Positions 25,060 to 35,964 of a stretch of DNA of 64,000 nt are shown here, piece after piece. The DNA lies in NCBI GenBank assembly GCA_033980235.1, contig CM067067.1, positions 25,048,603 to 25,112,602 of the forward strand, written 5' to 3'. The stretch is from Diadema setosum. Its lineage: Eukaryota; Echinodermata; Echinoidea; Diadematoida; Diadematidae. The notes beneath the pieces were generated by a model. That model saw nothing but the letters and a program-made list of their open reading frames with translations. It searched no databases and had not been told where the DNA came from. Made by a program: the position numbers and the translations under genes. Numbering within the stretch: the first letter of the stretch is position 1; each line of letters opens with the position of its first letter.

Positions 25060-25616
25060 CCAAATATACATTGTGGATTGAGTGAATGCTGCAATATTAG
25101 TAGGATACATGAGTGAAAGTTTTAGGAAAATCAGACAATCTGTTAAAAAAGTGATGAGTTTTTGAAGTTTCAGTACAACCATCGCTGTATGAGAAGATTT
25201 ATACAGTTTGTGACATCACATACAAAGAACAATATTATAAAGAAAATATTTAAGAAGTGAACATATTTGTACTTTTTTAGCATAATGAAAGAGCACTTGA
25301 CTTCTCCTTTACAAAGCAGAGAGAATAATAGCACCCTTAACATATGTCAGTAGCAAATTGAGGGAATGCATGCTTGTATAGTACAAAGTGAAATTTTGTT
25401 GAGTTTTCTTTATATTCTTTTTTATATCATTCTTCATATGTGAAGTCACAAAGTGTAGCAGTACCAGGGTAGTCTTCTTATCCAGTGTTGGCTGCACAGA
25501 AACTTCAACCATTCATAACTTTTGAATGGGTTGTCTGATTTTCCTTAATGCTTTTACTGTGATCAATGTGTTCTACTGATATTGCTGCATTCACTCAATC
25601 CACGTCTATATTTGGA
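25060..25616. mobile_element. Fold-back (MITE-like) element, uninterrupted copy
   Basis: The ends CCAAATATACATTGTGGATT and the complement of CCAAATATAGACGTGGATT are inverted, with arms of about 110 nt (GAGTGAATGCTGCAATATTA...). It is the same family as 2857-5126 and provides the empty-site comparison for the insertion at 3301-4773 (single TA at 25264-25265). No transposase was seen. Confidence 0.8.
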
Positions 25617-27588
25617 TATTTGGATTTTATCCACCTTTAAAGGGAAGAGTAATGTGATATCATCGTGACTGGCTGTCAGGGGCTGCAAGACCAACAAGAC
25701 ACAGAATTTGATCTCAACATCGTTAGATTGGAGAAGTTCCTTGTATTTCATTAAAAAAAAGAGGGTCCAAAGGGGTAACATGATATTCAATATAAGTACA
25801 TGCGGCCCAAAGAAATTAAGAAAAAAAAGCAGGAAAGTGAATCAGCTGAATTAAATGTCGCAGCTGATTGACAAATTGTCTTCATCGATGTTGATGAGGG
25901 GCAATTTGTTAATCAGTTGCAACAAAACAATTCAATGCAAGAAATCATTAATTTAAATTAATAAATGTCTTAAATACTGAAATGACATTGACAGAAGCTT
26001 GTGCATTTTGATAGACTCTACCTGGCATCGCATTACTGTCAAATTGAAATGTTATTTCATAGATATATCATTCATTGACTTTGTGGATACACATGTTTGT
26101 GTGTGTATGTGATTATTCATTTATTTATTAATTCACATATTTATAAATCTATCTAGCATTGCAATCAAATGGATTACATTATGAACATTGTGGTAAAACA
26201 AATCATATTCATATAAAAGAATGATTCGGCCAAAATGAGCTTTATGTCATGACCAAGGGTGACCTGAGCAATAATTCACTTGATCTACTTTGCCAGTGAC
26301 TTGCTCCTGTCCTCAGGATTGAAATAAAATTCACCATTGAGAAAAAGTTTTGTTTACAGTTTGAGGGCAGTCATGTCAAAGAAGCAGATTTTGCATCTTC
26401 GCACCAGACAAAAAAACAAAATAAAACAAAAGCAAAATCAAAACCAGAAATGAAGTTAATCTGCACCCTCCACCTGACTGTAATGGAAAGAAAGTTTTGA
26501 CAGTTTAAAATCTTTCCAGAGCAGTGTAACTGGTCTAACACAACTGCTATCCAAGTGTATCTTTATATTAAAGGACTGTGACATCTCATACATTATAAAC
26601 CTCTATTGCTGCTTGCACAAAATGATGACATCCCCCCCTCCCCTTAAAAAAGAAGAAGTGATTTTGATTGCTTCTTTCTTGACTGATAGATGAGACTGCA
26701 TGTGATAAATACATAATGTTGTGCTCATAACTACTCCCAGAGTTTCATGTTACTTAATTTGTCGTCACAACGCTGGTCATGATATTGTATGACGATATTG
26801 ATATTCCTAATGCCTGTTTTAGATTTCATTACTGTTGCGAGCTCTAAGTTTGCTCCTGGTCGATGTGACTGAATCCTCCTTTAAAAGTTTGGTCGTTGTC
26901 CAGGAAAAGGCAATATTGGCTTCCACCTTCGCTTGATGCTTTCCTCCCCATGTTTTTTTGCCAAGTTGACAATTTTTTCTGCGGCACCATAGCTTAGTTC
27001 CCCAATTCTGTGTACGTGTGTGCCTCCACCTCCCCCTTCCTTTTGTGACTGTACATGCAGCTTTAGCATTCTTTTCTGCTGTAAATTACCAGATGAACAT
27101 TTGCCTTCTTGATAGTGATTTGTCCGTAGCAGAAATTTAGAAATTCTTAAGTTTTATTTTGTAAAGGCTGCTGGTGATTGTTCTGAAACTCGTATTGTAT
27201 AGTCTGTGATATTTCAATATTAGGCAGGGAATAATTTTCCTGTATCGCATAGCAATTTGCTATACATTTTGGAATGACTTCTATACAAAATGTAATTAGC
27301 ATAGCAATTTCGTTACATAGACTTGTACACCATTTTGTTCAAAATGTATGTCCATCCACTAAAATTGCTATTCAATTTCAGGATGGGAAATTGTTCCTTG
27401 TATTGTTAGATAATCTTGGATTCCAGCGTGTAGAGTGAAAATATTGATTTTAACCCCCTCCCCCCCCCCCCCCCTTTGCAGGTCTACATTGCCTGCATCA
27501 CATGATGTCAAGTCTATACATACCTCCTATGTACTTGTAGCTAGTGAATGCACTGTGCTAGTCAATCTACTCTTGTGAACTCTGGCTA
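25617..27588. other. Noncoding with small hairpins
   Basis: It contains the hairpin 25860-25920 (CAGCTGATTGACAAATTG and its near complement), an imperfect fold-back around 27240-27390 (TAGCAATTT words), and a poly-C run 27460-27474. No exon was supported. Confidence 0.5.
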
Positions 27589-27680
27589 TCAATCCATTGA
27601 AGACGAGTCCCGAGCATACTCGGGCAGGTGTCTATAGGAAATGCACGTTACAGCAAAATCACCTGTCCTCAGCGAGTTAA
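27589..27680. repeat. Short (~92 bp) terminal-inverted repeat element, copy 2
   Basis: It contains GAAGACGAGTCCCGAGCATA and CCTCAGCGAGTTAA, the reverse orientation of copy 1 at 10102-10194, with the conserved core GGAAATGCACGTTACAGCAA. Confidence 0.75.
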
Positions 27681-30326
27681 ATTATATGTAAATCTTGATC
27701 TTTTCAAAGACAATGTTTGATCCTTCACACAGTTTTTTTTTCCTTTCTGAAAACATTGAATATTGTGCAAATACTGACACTGGGCAATTATGGCTTGCTG
27801 TTAAAAGAAACCCCCATACTGGAAGCTGTTTCAAAACTGATTAACAATTACAGAAGGGCAACTACTTTTCTGTCATTCATCTGTATAATCAGTTGTGCGC
27901 ATGTAAGTCCCCCTCCCCCTAAACTTTATCAGCACTGGCAACTTTATTACATAAAGACATTACGTTAAAAGTGGTAATTTTCGCGTTGTTGAAAATCTTT
28001 GCGCCTTTTGTGTATCCAGAAACTAGCACGAAAATAAAAATATTGGAATATTCTTGCTTGCTATATAATGTTTTTAGTAGTTCATGTCTTGATTCCGTGG
28101 AATTAGAAACATGCAAGACTCATCTTATCCAGCCGAGCATGAAAGATTACTGACGCGAAAATATCCACTTTTAAAATAATGGTATTTGAAGAGGTCATTT
28201 CCAAGGAGGTTACAGTGATGTTCAGTGAACCCTATTAATTGTAGCTTCAGTAACTGTAGTATGTATGTTGATGTTGAAAGTAGTGAAGGGGGGGGGGGGG
28301 GTGGGCATTTAGGGGAAGAGAGAACATAAAGATAATACAGCATATGAGTCATGTTCACAAGATCAGCGATTGAAGTGAAGTTTCTTGTTTCCTGGAGACG
28401 CGCCAGCACATGCATTATTTTGCCTCAAACTACAAGTACATGCCCTGTCCATTCCACTCGGGTGCATGGTGTACCAGCTAAACCCACTCAGTACAATATC
28501 AGTGTGCAAAATTATCATGAACATTAAAACCGCAAATCTCTTGGGAGCTTCTCATGCGGAAGCAATTCATAAAACTGACATGCTGTACTAAGACTACATC
28601 TGACTTCTTTTTGTTTTTGTATTACCACTCATCCATCTTATATATAAATCAATTTTGATATCGATTGTAATGTCAGCGGGGCAGACACTCTTTTGACTGA
28701 GAGGAGACTTCATAATTCTTTGTGCCATTGTCAGAGGGTGTGTTTCCATTTCATCCATTTATCATTGTGTCAGCTATTTTAAGTTTCACAACCTTTCAGC
28801 TTGGTTGCTATGAAATATGAACGGAAAGAAGATTCAAAATGAGGTCATACTGCAGCGGACAGCACTTGTACTTACAGCAATTTTATGATGACGGCATTCT
28901 ATTTTTACATGGAGGAAAAAGCACTCACATGGAAAGAATGAAACGAGTAGATTTGAGTTGTTGGATGCATGAGCTGCAGTGGGTTAGCAGCCAAATAACA
29001 GATGTAAATAAATGTGATGGTTTTGAACTTCCTTGTTGGTTTCCATTGCAAAGCCTTTGCCTGTGCTGAGATAGACCTGATCAATCTGATTACCCCGTTT
29101 AGTTCTGATTTACTAGGAATGACATCGTCAAGCTAAATGACACTGGCTTGCTTAACAGTTACGATTCCATATTTAACTTTGTGGCAAGTCATGACATGTT
29201 ATCATTTGTCAATGTTTATCTTTTGAGGGCAAACTTTTGGGTAAACATGTACCTATGACAGGACTGTTAGAATAATAATGGTATAAAACACATGAGAGAG
29301 TATGAGAGAGAGAAAAAAAAAAATCAATATTGACTACATGTTTTCTTGCTTGTGCATATTTGCTGCATGCTAAAAGTAATATATCGCAAATTTTAGGGGC
29401 TGACCAATATGCATGAAATTGATACCTTGTAAAAAAACCCACTGTGACATATTATGTGTTGTGTGTATCATTTGTAATGTGAAAGATTGGTTACTTTTCC
29501 CTTTATAAAGTGATTATACTTTTTTCTCATTCTCTCATTCATGGTTCTCAACTGCGAATTTAACTGCTTGCAAAATTTTAATCCAGTATATCCTATGAAA
29601 TATTAGAATATACAGTGCGAACTGTAATTATCATTTGTTCTAACAAGTAGACAAATGGCAAAGCCAGTTGTGGCACTATTCATAACTTCACACACATTCT
29701 AGATATTATATTCATGTAATACATTTAAACAAAAACTCATGTACCCTGCACAATCATTTTTTTTTTGCTTTTTTTTTGCCCTGTCCATTAGTGCAGACTA
29801 TTAAAGCATTCATTGCAAGGCAATAAAGAGAGTTGCCATGTTGTTTGACAGACTGGGTATCCATATAGCAAATGACTTCTGCTGTGGGAAATGATCTTGT
29901 AATGTTTGAGTGTTGGGGTGTGAAATTCTGGGGGGATATTTTGTGAAGTTCTCCATTCCCAGTGTCTCCCCCCCCCCCCCCCCCTTACTGGCAATATCAA
30001 ACCTTGTATGGGAGGAACATTGGACAGTCTCTCTGTGCTTGTAGTCAGCAGGTACAGAGATCATAAACCTGAATCTACTGCTCTGTATGATGTCTCATTT
30101 GAAGAGATGCTGCCAGAATGTCAAGTGTATAAAGAGCAGTGAATGTTTGACAAAATGTCCTCTTTATACATTTAGGGAAAATTAATATTTTGTTATTCTG
30201 TGTGTATACATATATTATTATCAGTAGTATAGTTCTTTTTTTATCAATTTTATTGATCTAACTTTCCTCATTGAATTAGGATGGGAAATATAAGATTATG
30301 TTACAGTATTGCCATTTAAACAGATT
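27681..30326. other. Noncoding, probably intronic
   Basis: It holds a 14-nt G run (28288-28301), a 17-nt C run (29968-29984), and a degraded fragment related to the TACTGTATAC MITE near 29553-29615. No exon was supported. Confidence 0.5.
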
Positions 30327-30416
30327 TTAACCTGTTGAAGACTAGTCCCAAGTATACTTGGGCAAGGGTCAATGGGAAATGTGTGTTATAGCAAAATCAG
30401 CCCATCCCCAATGGGT
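30327..30416. repeat. Short (~92 bp) terminal-inverted repeat element, copy 3
   Basis: TTAACCTGTTGAAGACTAGT... to CCCATCCCCAATGGG, the same orientation as 27589-27680, more diverged. Confidence 0.7.
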
Positions 30417-31000
30417 TTTTGATCATATGGATTTTTCACAATGTTTGTTTGTTGTTGTAGTTGAAGTAGTAGTTGTTGTTGTTGTTTTTTGGTTATAGGC
30501 ATGTATCATATTGAATGCAAAGCATAAATGGTTGAAATGTTGGATAGATAATATTCATCAGCAGACAGCATTTGTAGTGACTTAACATTTTATGAAATAT
30601 TAATACAAGGTTAATGCATGACAGTATAGTAAATTTGTTAAAATGGGAGGGGGAGGATTTTTTTATAACTTTTAATAAAGCCTTTAACCTTATGTCTTAT
30701 GTACAGATAGAATGGAAGAGTTCAGTTTTAGAATATTTTCCGACATGATGATTTAGCATACCGTATTCATTGCATTTTTATTAAAGCATGCTTTCTTTGT
30801 TACATTTTTAAAGTAAAATTTCATCTTTTACAAAGAGTTGCACATCACAAATCTAGCTATGTGTTATGTCATTTTATTGCATTTCATGTCATTCATATGA
30901 TTTTATGTCATATTTAACTATGTCTCATTTGATTAGATTTTGTTTCACCCTGTTTCATTGAATTGTATTGTCTTGTATCGTATCGTATCGTATCTCCTAG
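30417..31000. other. 3' end of the first large intron
   Basis: It ends in a short TCGTA pentamer repeat and a pyrimidine-rich CTCCTAG acceptor (AG at 30999-31000). The repeat CGTATCGTATCGTATC lies just upstream of the splice site. Confidence 0.6.
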
Positions 31001-31111
31001 GCAAGGAATGTCAACCGCATGGGCTTTGGCTCTGAACTCGTGAGCAAGACGGCTCACGACGCCATACTGCGACTCAATGACCAGGAGCTGCGCCTCTTGG
31101 ACACATTAAAG
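31001..31111 (+). CDS. fer: FER-like kinase, first F-BAR exon with conserved start
   Basis: The acceptor TCTCCTAG|GCAAGG opens a 37-codon exon ending AAG|GTAAAA. Codons 1-6 (ARNVNR) precede the conserved start MGFGSELVSK, the N-terminal signature of FES/FER F-BAR domains, then LRLNDQELRLLDTLK, helix 1. The Met at 31019 sits in a good context (ACCGCATGG) and is the likely canonical start, with 18 nt of 5' leader in this exon. Because those 18 nt are open in phase 0, an upstream phase-0 coding exon would extend the protein. Ends in phase 0. Confidence 0.93.
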
Positions 31112-31191
31112 GTAAAAGTGGTCTTTCTCTGCTACCCTCTGTCACTGAACCAGGGGACATAGTATGAAAGGATTAATGATTATGAAGACAG

Positions 31192-31265
31192 TGATGATGA
31201 TGATGGTGATGATGATGATGATGATGCTAATGATGATAATGATAATGATGATGTTCATGATGATA
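31192..31265. repeat. (GAT)n microsatellite
   Basis: GAT units with some GGT and AAT variants, just downstream of the first F-BAR exon and leading into the GA-rich tract. Confidence 0.9.
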
Positions 31266-32190
31266 GGAGGAGAAAGAAGAAGGAGAAGGGGAAGTGATGG
31301 AGAGGGAGGAAAAAGAAGAGGTAAAGGGAAGAGGGGAGAGAGAAGAAGTAGGAGAGGGTGAAGGAAGGATAAAGAGGATGGAAGGGAAGAAAGGAGAGGT
31401 AGAGGAAGAGGAGGAGGAGGAGGAAAAGAAAAAGTATAGAAGGAGGAAAAGGAGGAAAAAGGAGAGGTACCGGAGGAGGAGAAGAAATAGAATGAGAGAA
31501 AGAAGGATAAGGAAAAATGGGAGGGAGAGGGAAGAGAAGAAAAAGGAAGAAATATAAGGAGGAGGAGAAGAAGAAGTGAAAATAGAAGGAGAGAGAAAGA
31601 AGGATAAATAGGAGGGAAGATGAAGAAGAGGAGAAGGAGAGAAGTAGGAGGAGAAGGAGAGAAGTAGGAGGAAAAGGAAGAGGTAGAGGAAGAGGAGGAA
31701 AGGAGGAAAATAAGGAGAAGGATGCAGAAGGAAGAAAGGGAGAAGGGGAGGGAGGGAAAGGAAAAGTAGAAAAGATGGAGAAAGAAGAGGTACAGGAGAA
31801 GGAGATGAAATAGAATGAGAGGGAGAAGGAGAAGGATAAGGAGGAAGGGGGAGGGGGAGGAGAAGAGAAAGAGAAGGAGGAGGAAGAAGAGGTAGAGGAA
31901 GAAGAGGAGGAAAAGAAGAAGGAGAAGGATGCAGAAGAGGGAAAGAAGGGGAGGAGGGGAGTGAGTGAAGAGGAAAAGGGAGAAGAAGGATGAAAAATAA
32001 AAGAAGATGGAGATGGATAAGAATGAGGAAGGATAGAGGAAGAGGAGGGGATAGAAAAAAGAAGAAGAAAGAGGAGGAGTAGGAAGAAGAAAAAGAAAGG
32101 AAACAGGAGAAGGAGAGGAGGAAAGGGAGGAGAGGGGGAGAGAGAAGAATGAAGAGGAGAGAAGGGAAGAAGAAGAAGAAGAAGAAGGAA
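31266..32190 (+). repeat. ~925-nt polypurine (GA-rich) tract filling most of the intron
   Basis: The + strand is almost entirely G and A with scattered T and only a few C. Units such as GAGGAA, AGAAGG and GGAGGA are interspersed. It makes up about four fifths of the 1157-nt intron 31112-32268. Long open frames on the minus strand (Ser/Leu/Pro/Phe) are artefacts. Such mirror-symmetric purine tracts can form triplex DNA or R-loops (established for GA repeats); that it does so here is inference. Confidence 0.95.
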
Positions 32191-32268
32191 ATGCCATGAT
32201 ACACAGTGGACTTTAGAACGGCTGACTTCACTGCAATTGTCATACTTTTCAATTTCTTCCTCCTACAG

Positions 32269-32394
32269 CGTGTTGTACAGCATAGGATGAAGGCAGACAA
32301 AGAGTATGCTACAGCACTACAGGGCATCAGCAATCTTGCCGGGAGATTCGACACGGATGCCCAACTCTCACACAACCAAAGTCCACTCTTGAAG
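32269..32394 (+). CDS. fer: FER-like kinase, F-BAR exon 2
   Basis: The acceptor TTCTTCCTCCTACAG|CGT and donor AAG|GTGAGA bound 42 codons, phase 0 to 0. RVVQHRMKADKEYATALQGI matches the FES/FER F-BAR segment in which a basic residue pair precedes a DKEYA/DREYA motif on helix 2. Residues 32-73 of the protein. This part of the F-BAR dimer carries basic residues that contact phosphoinositide membranes in the family. Confidence 0.95.
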
Positions 32395-34671
32395 GTGAGA
32401 GTAAAATTGGAATATTCTCTTGGTCTTAAGTCCCTTTAACCCGTTCCATACTGAATTCTTAAATACACAGGTATAAAACCAGGTTCCCATTAGGAACGGG
32501 TAATTTGATTACCAATTACGTCCTAGTCAACTCCCCTCAAGTGGTTAATCAGTCATGCTTATCCCTCTTGGTAGGTGGTCATGTTTGACAATGAATGAAT
32601 CAGCCTTGTCCAAGTTATGAAGTCTTGATCAAAACTGAAACATTTCTATACCAATGTGAGAATAACACACCCTCACATGGACTCTTTCAACTTCTACAAT
32701 GACTTGTGGAGTCAACGAGCATACTTTTAAGCTGTATGTTTTCTTAGCTTTTTTATAGTTTGTCATATTTTTCCCCTTTATGGTTTGCTGCGTGGCAATA
32801 CCATAGTAACGCTGACAGAATTGCATGTAGCATGCTGTGAGAAACTTCCCGACAAGTCTGTCATCGAATTTGCTGCGCTTGGGAAATTTGGAATGTGTGT
32901 TGTCGTGGGTTGAATTTCATGGTCTTCATTGCTACCCAGGTGGTCTACTGAGATATGAATTTCAATTAAGCCATGAAGTCCCAGAAAATCATATTGCTGT
33001 TGTTTGATGGGGCTGTCTCTGTTTAGGTAAGCACTGTTCGGGCACCCGTCCCGCTTCATCATGAATATTCATCAGGCAGTAAGATAAGTGCCCAGAACGC
33101 TGGATAGGTGCCATAATCAATCTGATGAATGTAAAAACGTAATGCCGGGAAATGTAAAAATGTAAAAAAAAATGTATCAGTGGGGAATGTAAAAATGTGT
33201 CGCCGGGAGAAGGAAAAATGTTCAGTTTTGCCGGGAAATGTAAAAATCATGTATTTAAACGGTATGCATTACGTACCGATGGTACATGTAGATGATGAAT
33301 ATTCATGATGAAGCGGGATGGGTGCCCCAACAGTGCTTACCATCTGTTTATCATTATTTCACATTTGAATCAATATATATAAAAATGAACTTTACACTGT
33401 ATTCTAATTTTTATAAATAAATTTGAAATTTGGCAGTGTAAGTGTTCCATGAGGTAGAATATTTTTTCTTGCATTTAAACCCTAGCTCGGTCTACATCAA
33501 TTTTTATGTCCATTGAAGAATTATATTCACTGCTTCTAAATTACTGAGTTTGTAACCGATCCTTGAATTGGCAATGCCTGTCACAATATCAACCAATGAT
33601 TTTGATCATGTAAGCCTGAGTGACAGGTAACAGTGTGGAGTGTGTACAGTAAGGCCAGTGGCACTGTCTTGTATGAAAAGGTTGATGACAAGTACATTAT
33701 CATTTAGTGCAGAATGCTGAGAGAAACTGAAGTTGCATTCTTCAAAGTTACTGGCTCTCTAGGCACATTCATGCAAAGGAGTTACCGGTTTTTGCATTGT
33801 GATGCAAGAATCGATTTTATTTGCCACCATTCACTCATGCTATGCGTGAAAAATTATTTTTGGGTGTGTGTGAATGCGGCTAATGTTAGGATTTTTTAGT
33901 AGAAAGTTTTGTCAACTCTGTCCTTTTGAACAAATGATATATCTTGATCCTTGCTTTTTTGCTTCAAATTACTGATAGGATGTATGGTTGGAAAGTGGAC
34001 AGTTGTAGGTAGATTGAAAAGATCTCGATGATGAGGATCTCCATGCGCACTCTAAGGCAGCTCATTGAAGGATCATAACAGTTTTTGTTTTTTGGATGCA
34101 CAGTCATTTTTGATAGGAACATGAAAAGCGGCTCCAAATCCAGATACAGTGCACACAATTCCTCACAACATAGTGTGGTAATATGCACCGCTGAGACCCA
34201 ACACATCACAGTACAAAACAGGTGCAGACAAGTGAGTCTACATCAAAATACAGAAAAAGCATCAGTGCACTTTGGCACAATCCAGTAATACTACAGAATG
34301 AATGCTCAATGAGTGCCATGGAAGACAGGAAGAGTGGAGTGGATTTCCAGGGATGTTTGGTGCTTTGTTTTTCCTTCTGTTTCAACTTTAACTGATGGGA
34401 TTTTGATTCGGACAGCAGTTTGGCAAAATAAGTGAATGTGATGCAGAACCTTAAAGTGTCATTCAGCATTTACCAAACCTTTTTAAATTATAGAAATGTA
34501 ACGTTTGTATCCCAATCATCAGTTTAGGTCCATTTGGTCATGGACTTCTGAAACGTCTTTTGCATTAATCCACTTTAACGTTCACCACTTGTCATTGCAT
34601 CTAAGGATGACTAGTTAGCAGTTTGCATGCTTCTAAACTGTGTGTGTCTGTGTTTTCTTTGCCGTATTCAG
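32395..34671. other. Intron; one hAT-like MITE
   Basis: Apart from the element at 33026-33342, the intron holds AT-rich sequence with no supported feature. Confidence 0.6.
33026..33342. mobile_element. MITE with ~46-bp inverted ends and 8-bp target duplication
   Basis: The left end GGTAAGCACTGTTCGGGCAC continues to CATGAATATTCATC, and the right end is its near-perfect complement. TCTGTTTA is repeated directly on both sides (33018-33025 and 33343-33350). An 8-bp duplication is typical of hAT-type transposons. The interior repeats GGGAAATGTAAAAATG-like words and codes for nothing. Confidence 0.85.
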
Positions 34672-34842
34672 GCGTGGAATAACCTCATCGAGGAGACGGA
34701 CCGAATATGCAAGCTGATTCGCAGCAATGCGGAGGAGGTGCAGGGGCTCCTGGAGAAGTTGGGGCTGCTGATACGCGACAAGCAAGACACCAAACGACAG
34801 TACATGCACGAGCGAAGCAGAATAGATACAGAGTACATGAAG
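34672..34842 (+). CDS. fer: FER-like kinase, F-BAR exon 3
   Basis: The acceptor GCCGTATTCAG|GCG and donor AAG|GTAAAG bound 57 codons, phase 0 to 0, residues 74-130. It starts AWNNLIEETDRICKLI, aligning with the family's SWLLMIQQTE-type helix, and has LIRDKQDTKRQYMHERSRID, matching the conserved MIKDKQ/K..Y stretch of helix 3. High-GC codon use contrasts with the AT-rich flanks, supporting coding. Confidence 0.95.
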
Positions 34843-34870
34843 GTAAAGAAAATCCCTCATTTCCATCCCT

Positions 34871-35379
34871 TTAACTCTTTATGTGCCACATTCGCACGCC
34901 TGACTCAGTCGACGGTGTGCCAACTTCGCATATTCTGCTCAAACCCACAAACCCACCCAAACCGAATGATAAATCGCCAAATGCCACAGTACAATGAAAG
35001 CGTTTCTTGCGCTTCTGTTCCTCTAGCATAAAGCTTGTCTTTTATGTGCTGACTGACTAAAACAAGCAGTGTTCACTACTGGATTTGCGCTTAAATTAAG
35101 TTTTTGTCACTGTTAAGTGTGCAAAAGTCATGTCTTTGCTAATATTTAGCTACTGGTCATTTGAAAGAAAAAAGATCATAGATTTGTTGTACAATTCACA
35201 TGAAATCAAAGCTTAGCATTTCTCTACAACATTGCTCACCACATAGGCAGCTTAACAGAAAATCTACAGAAGTTAAATAGATTTGAAAAGACAAAACGTT
35301 TTCTCAAAGCATGTCTATGTTGTCATCTCAGAATAATGTGGCACAGAAGGGGTTTCCACCATGGCACATAAAGAGTTAA
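34871..35379. mobile_element. MITE of the TTAACTCTTTATGTGCCA family, copy 2
   Basis: It begins TTAACTCTTTATGTGCCACA and ends GTGGCACA...ATGGCACATAAAGAGTTAA, so the ends are inverted. It lies only 29 nt after the donor of the third F-BAR exon, so the open frame continuing through that donor is transposon sequence. Confidence 0.8.
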
Positions 35380-35703
35380 GGGGCTTTTACACCCGACTTT
35401 TACACAATATCCACCTTTCCGCTACCATCTCTCTGTGAAATCTGAGATCACAACCACTCAAAAGAATTGATAATGATTTGTTCTAGGAATGAATTACATG
35501 CATTTGATCAAACATCAACCACTCTAAATCATTCAATCTCGTAGGCTTTATCCTTTTTCTGGAATTAAATCCAACAACTATCAGCAACCCAGTGCAGCAA
35601 CCTTCCAGGACCTGTCTAGATAGAAAGTGAGAGCACACTTTGATATATTAGTGATGATCCCCAAGCTATCTATCAATCCTATGTCTGAATTCTGCCCCCG
35701 CAG

Positions 35704-35800
35704 GCTAAGAGAGAGGTGGAAGAGAATCTAAGTACTTACAAGAGATCAGCGAAAGAGGCCAAGGAAAGCAAGGCAAAATACGAGGACCAACTGCAAAGAG
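35704..35800 (+). CDS. fer: FER-like kinase, F-BAR exon 4
   Basis: The acceptor GCCCCCGCAG|GCT and donor AGAG|GTGAGT bound 97 nt, phase 0 to 1, residues 131-162. AKREVEENLSTYKRSAKEAK is a charged helical segment, equivalent to the TELEKLK..Y..L.KE region of FER. The split glycine codon (G|GC) is completed by the exon at 37892, which gives the family's GK motif. Confidence 0.93.
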
Positions 35801-35840
35801 GTGAGTAACACTCTTAATATACAAATGACGCACAGGTCTG

Positions 35841-35964
35841 AGTGCGTCAGTCGGAATTGTGTGCATAAGGTAACTATGGAATGCTTAACCCACGAGGCGA
35901 AGCCGAGTGGGTTTAGGCTAAATTCCATAGTTACCGCATGCACACTATATTCCGACTGACGCAC
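35841..35964. repeat. Inverted repeat with GCGAAGCCGAG loop
   Basis: The arms GTGCGTCAGTCGGAATTGTG... and its complement ending GACTGACGCAC surround an inner hairpin AACCCAC...GTGGGTT. It begins 41 nt after the donor at 35801. Probably one end of a larger decayed element reaching to about 36360. Confidence 0.7.

Noticed and set aside
31142..32375. Minus-strand open frames of 351 and 382 residues, rich in Ser, Leu, Pro and Phe
   Set aside because: They arise from the complement of the GA-rich tract and run antisense through a true F-BAR exon. A stop-poor polypyrimidine repeat explains their length.
34627..35031. 134-residue frame as a longer version of the F-BAR exon
   Set aside because: Only 34672-34842 is exon. 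The part beyond the GTAAAG donor is MITE sequence, and the part before the AG is intron.
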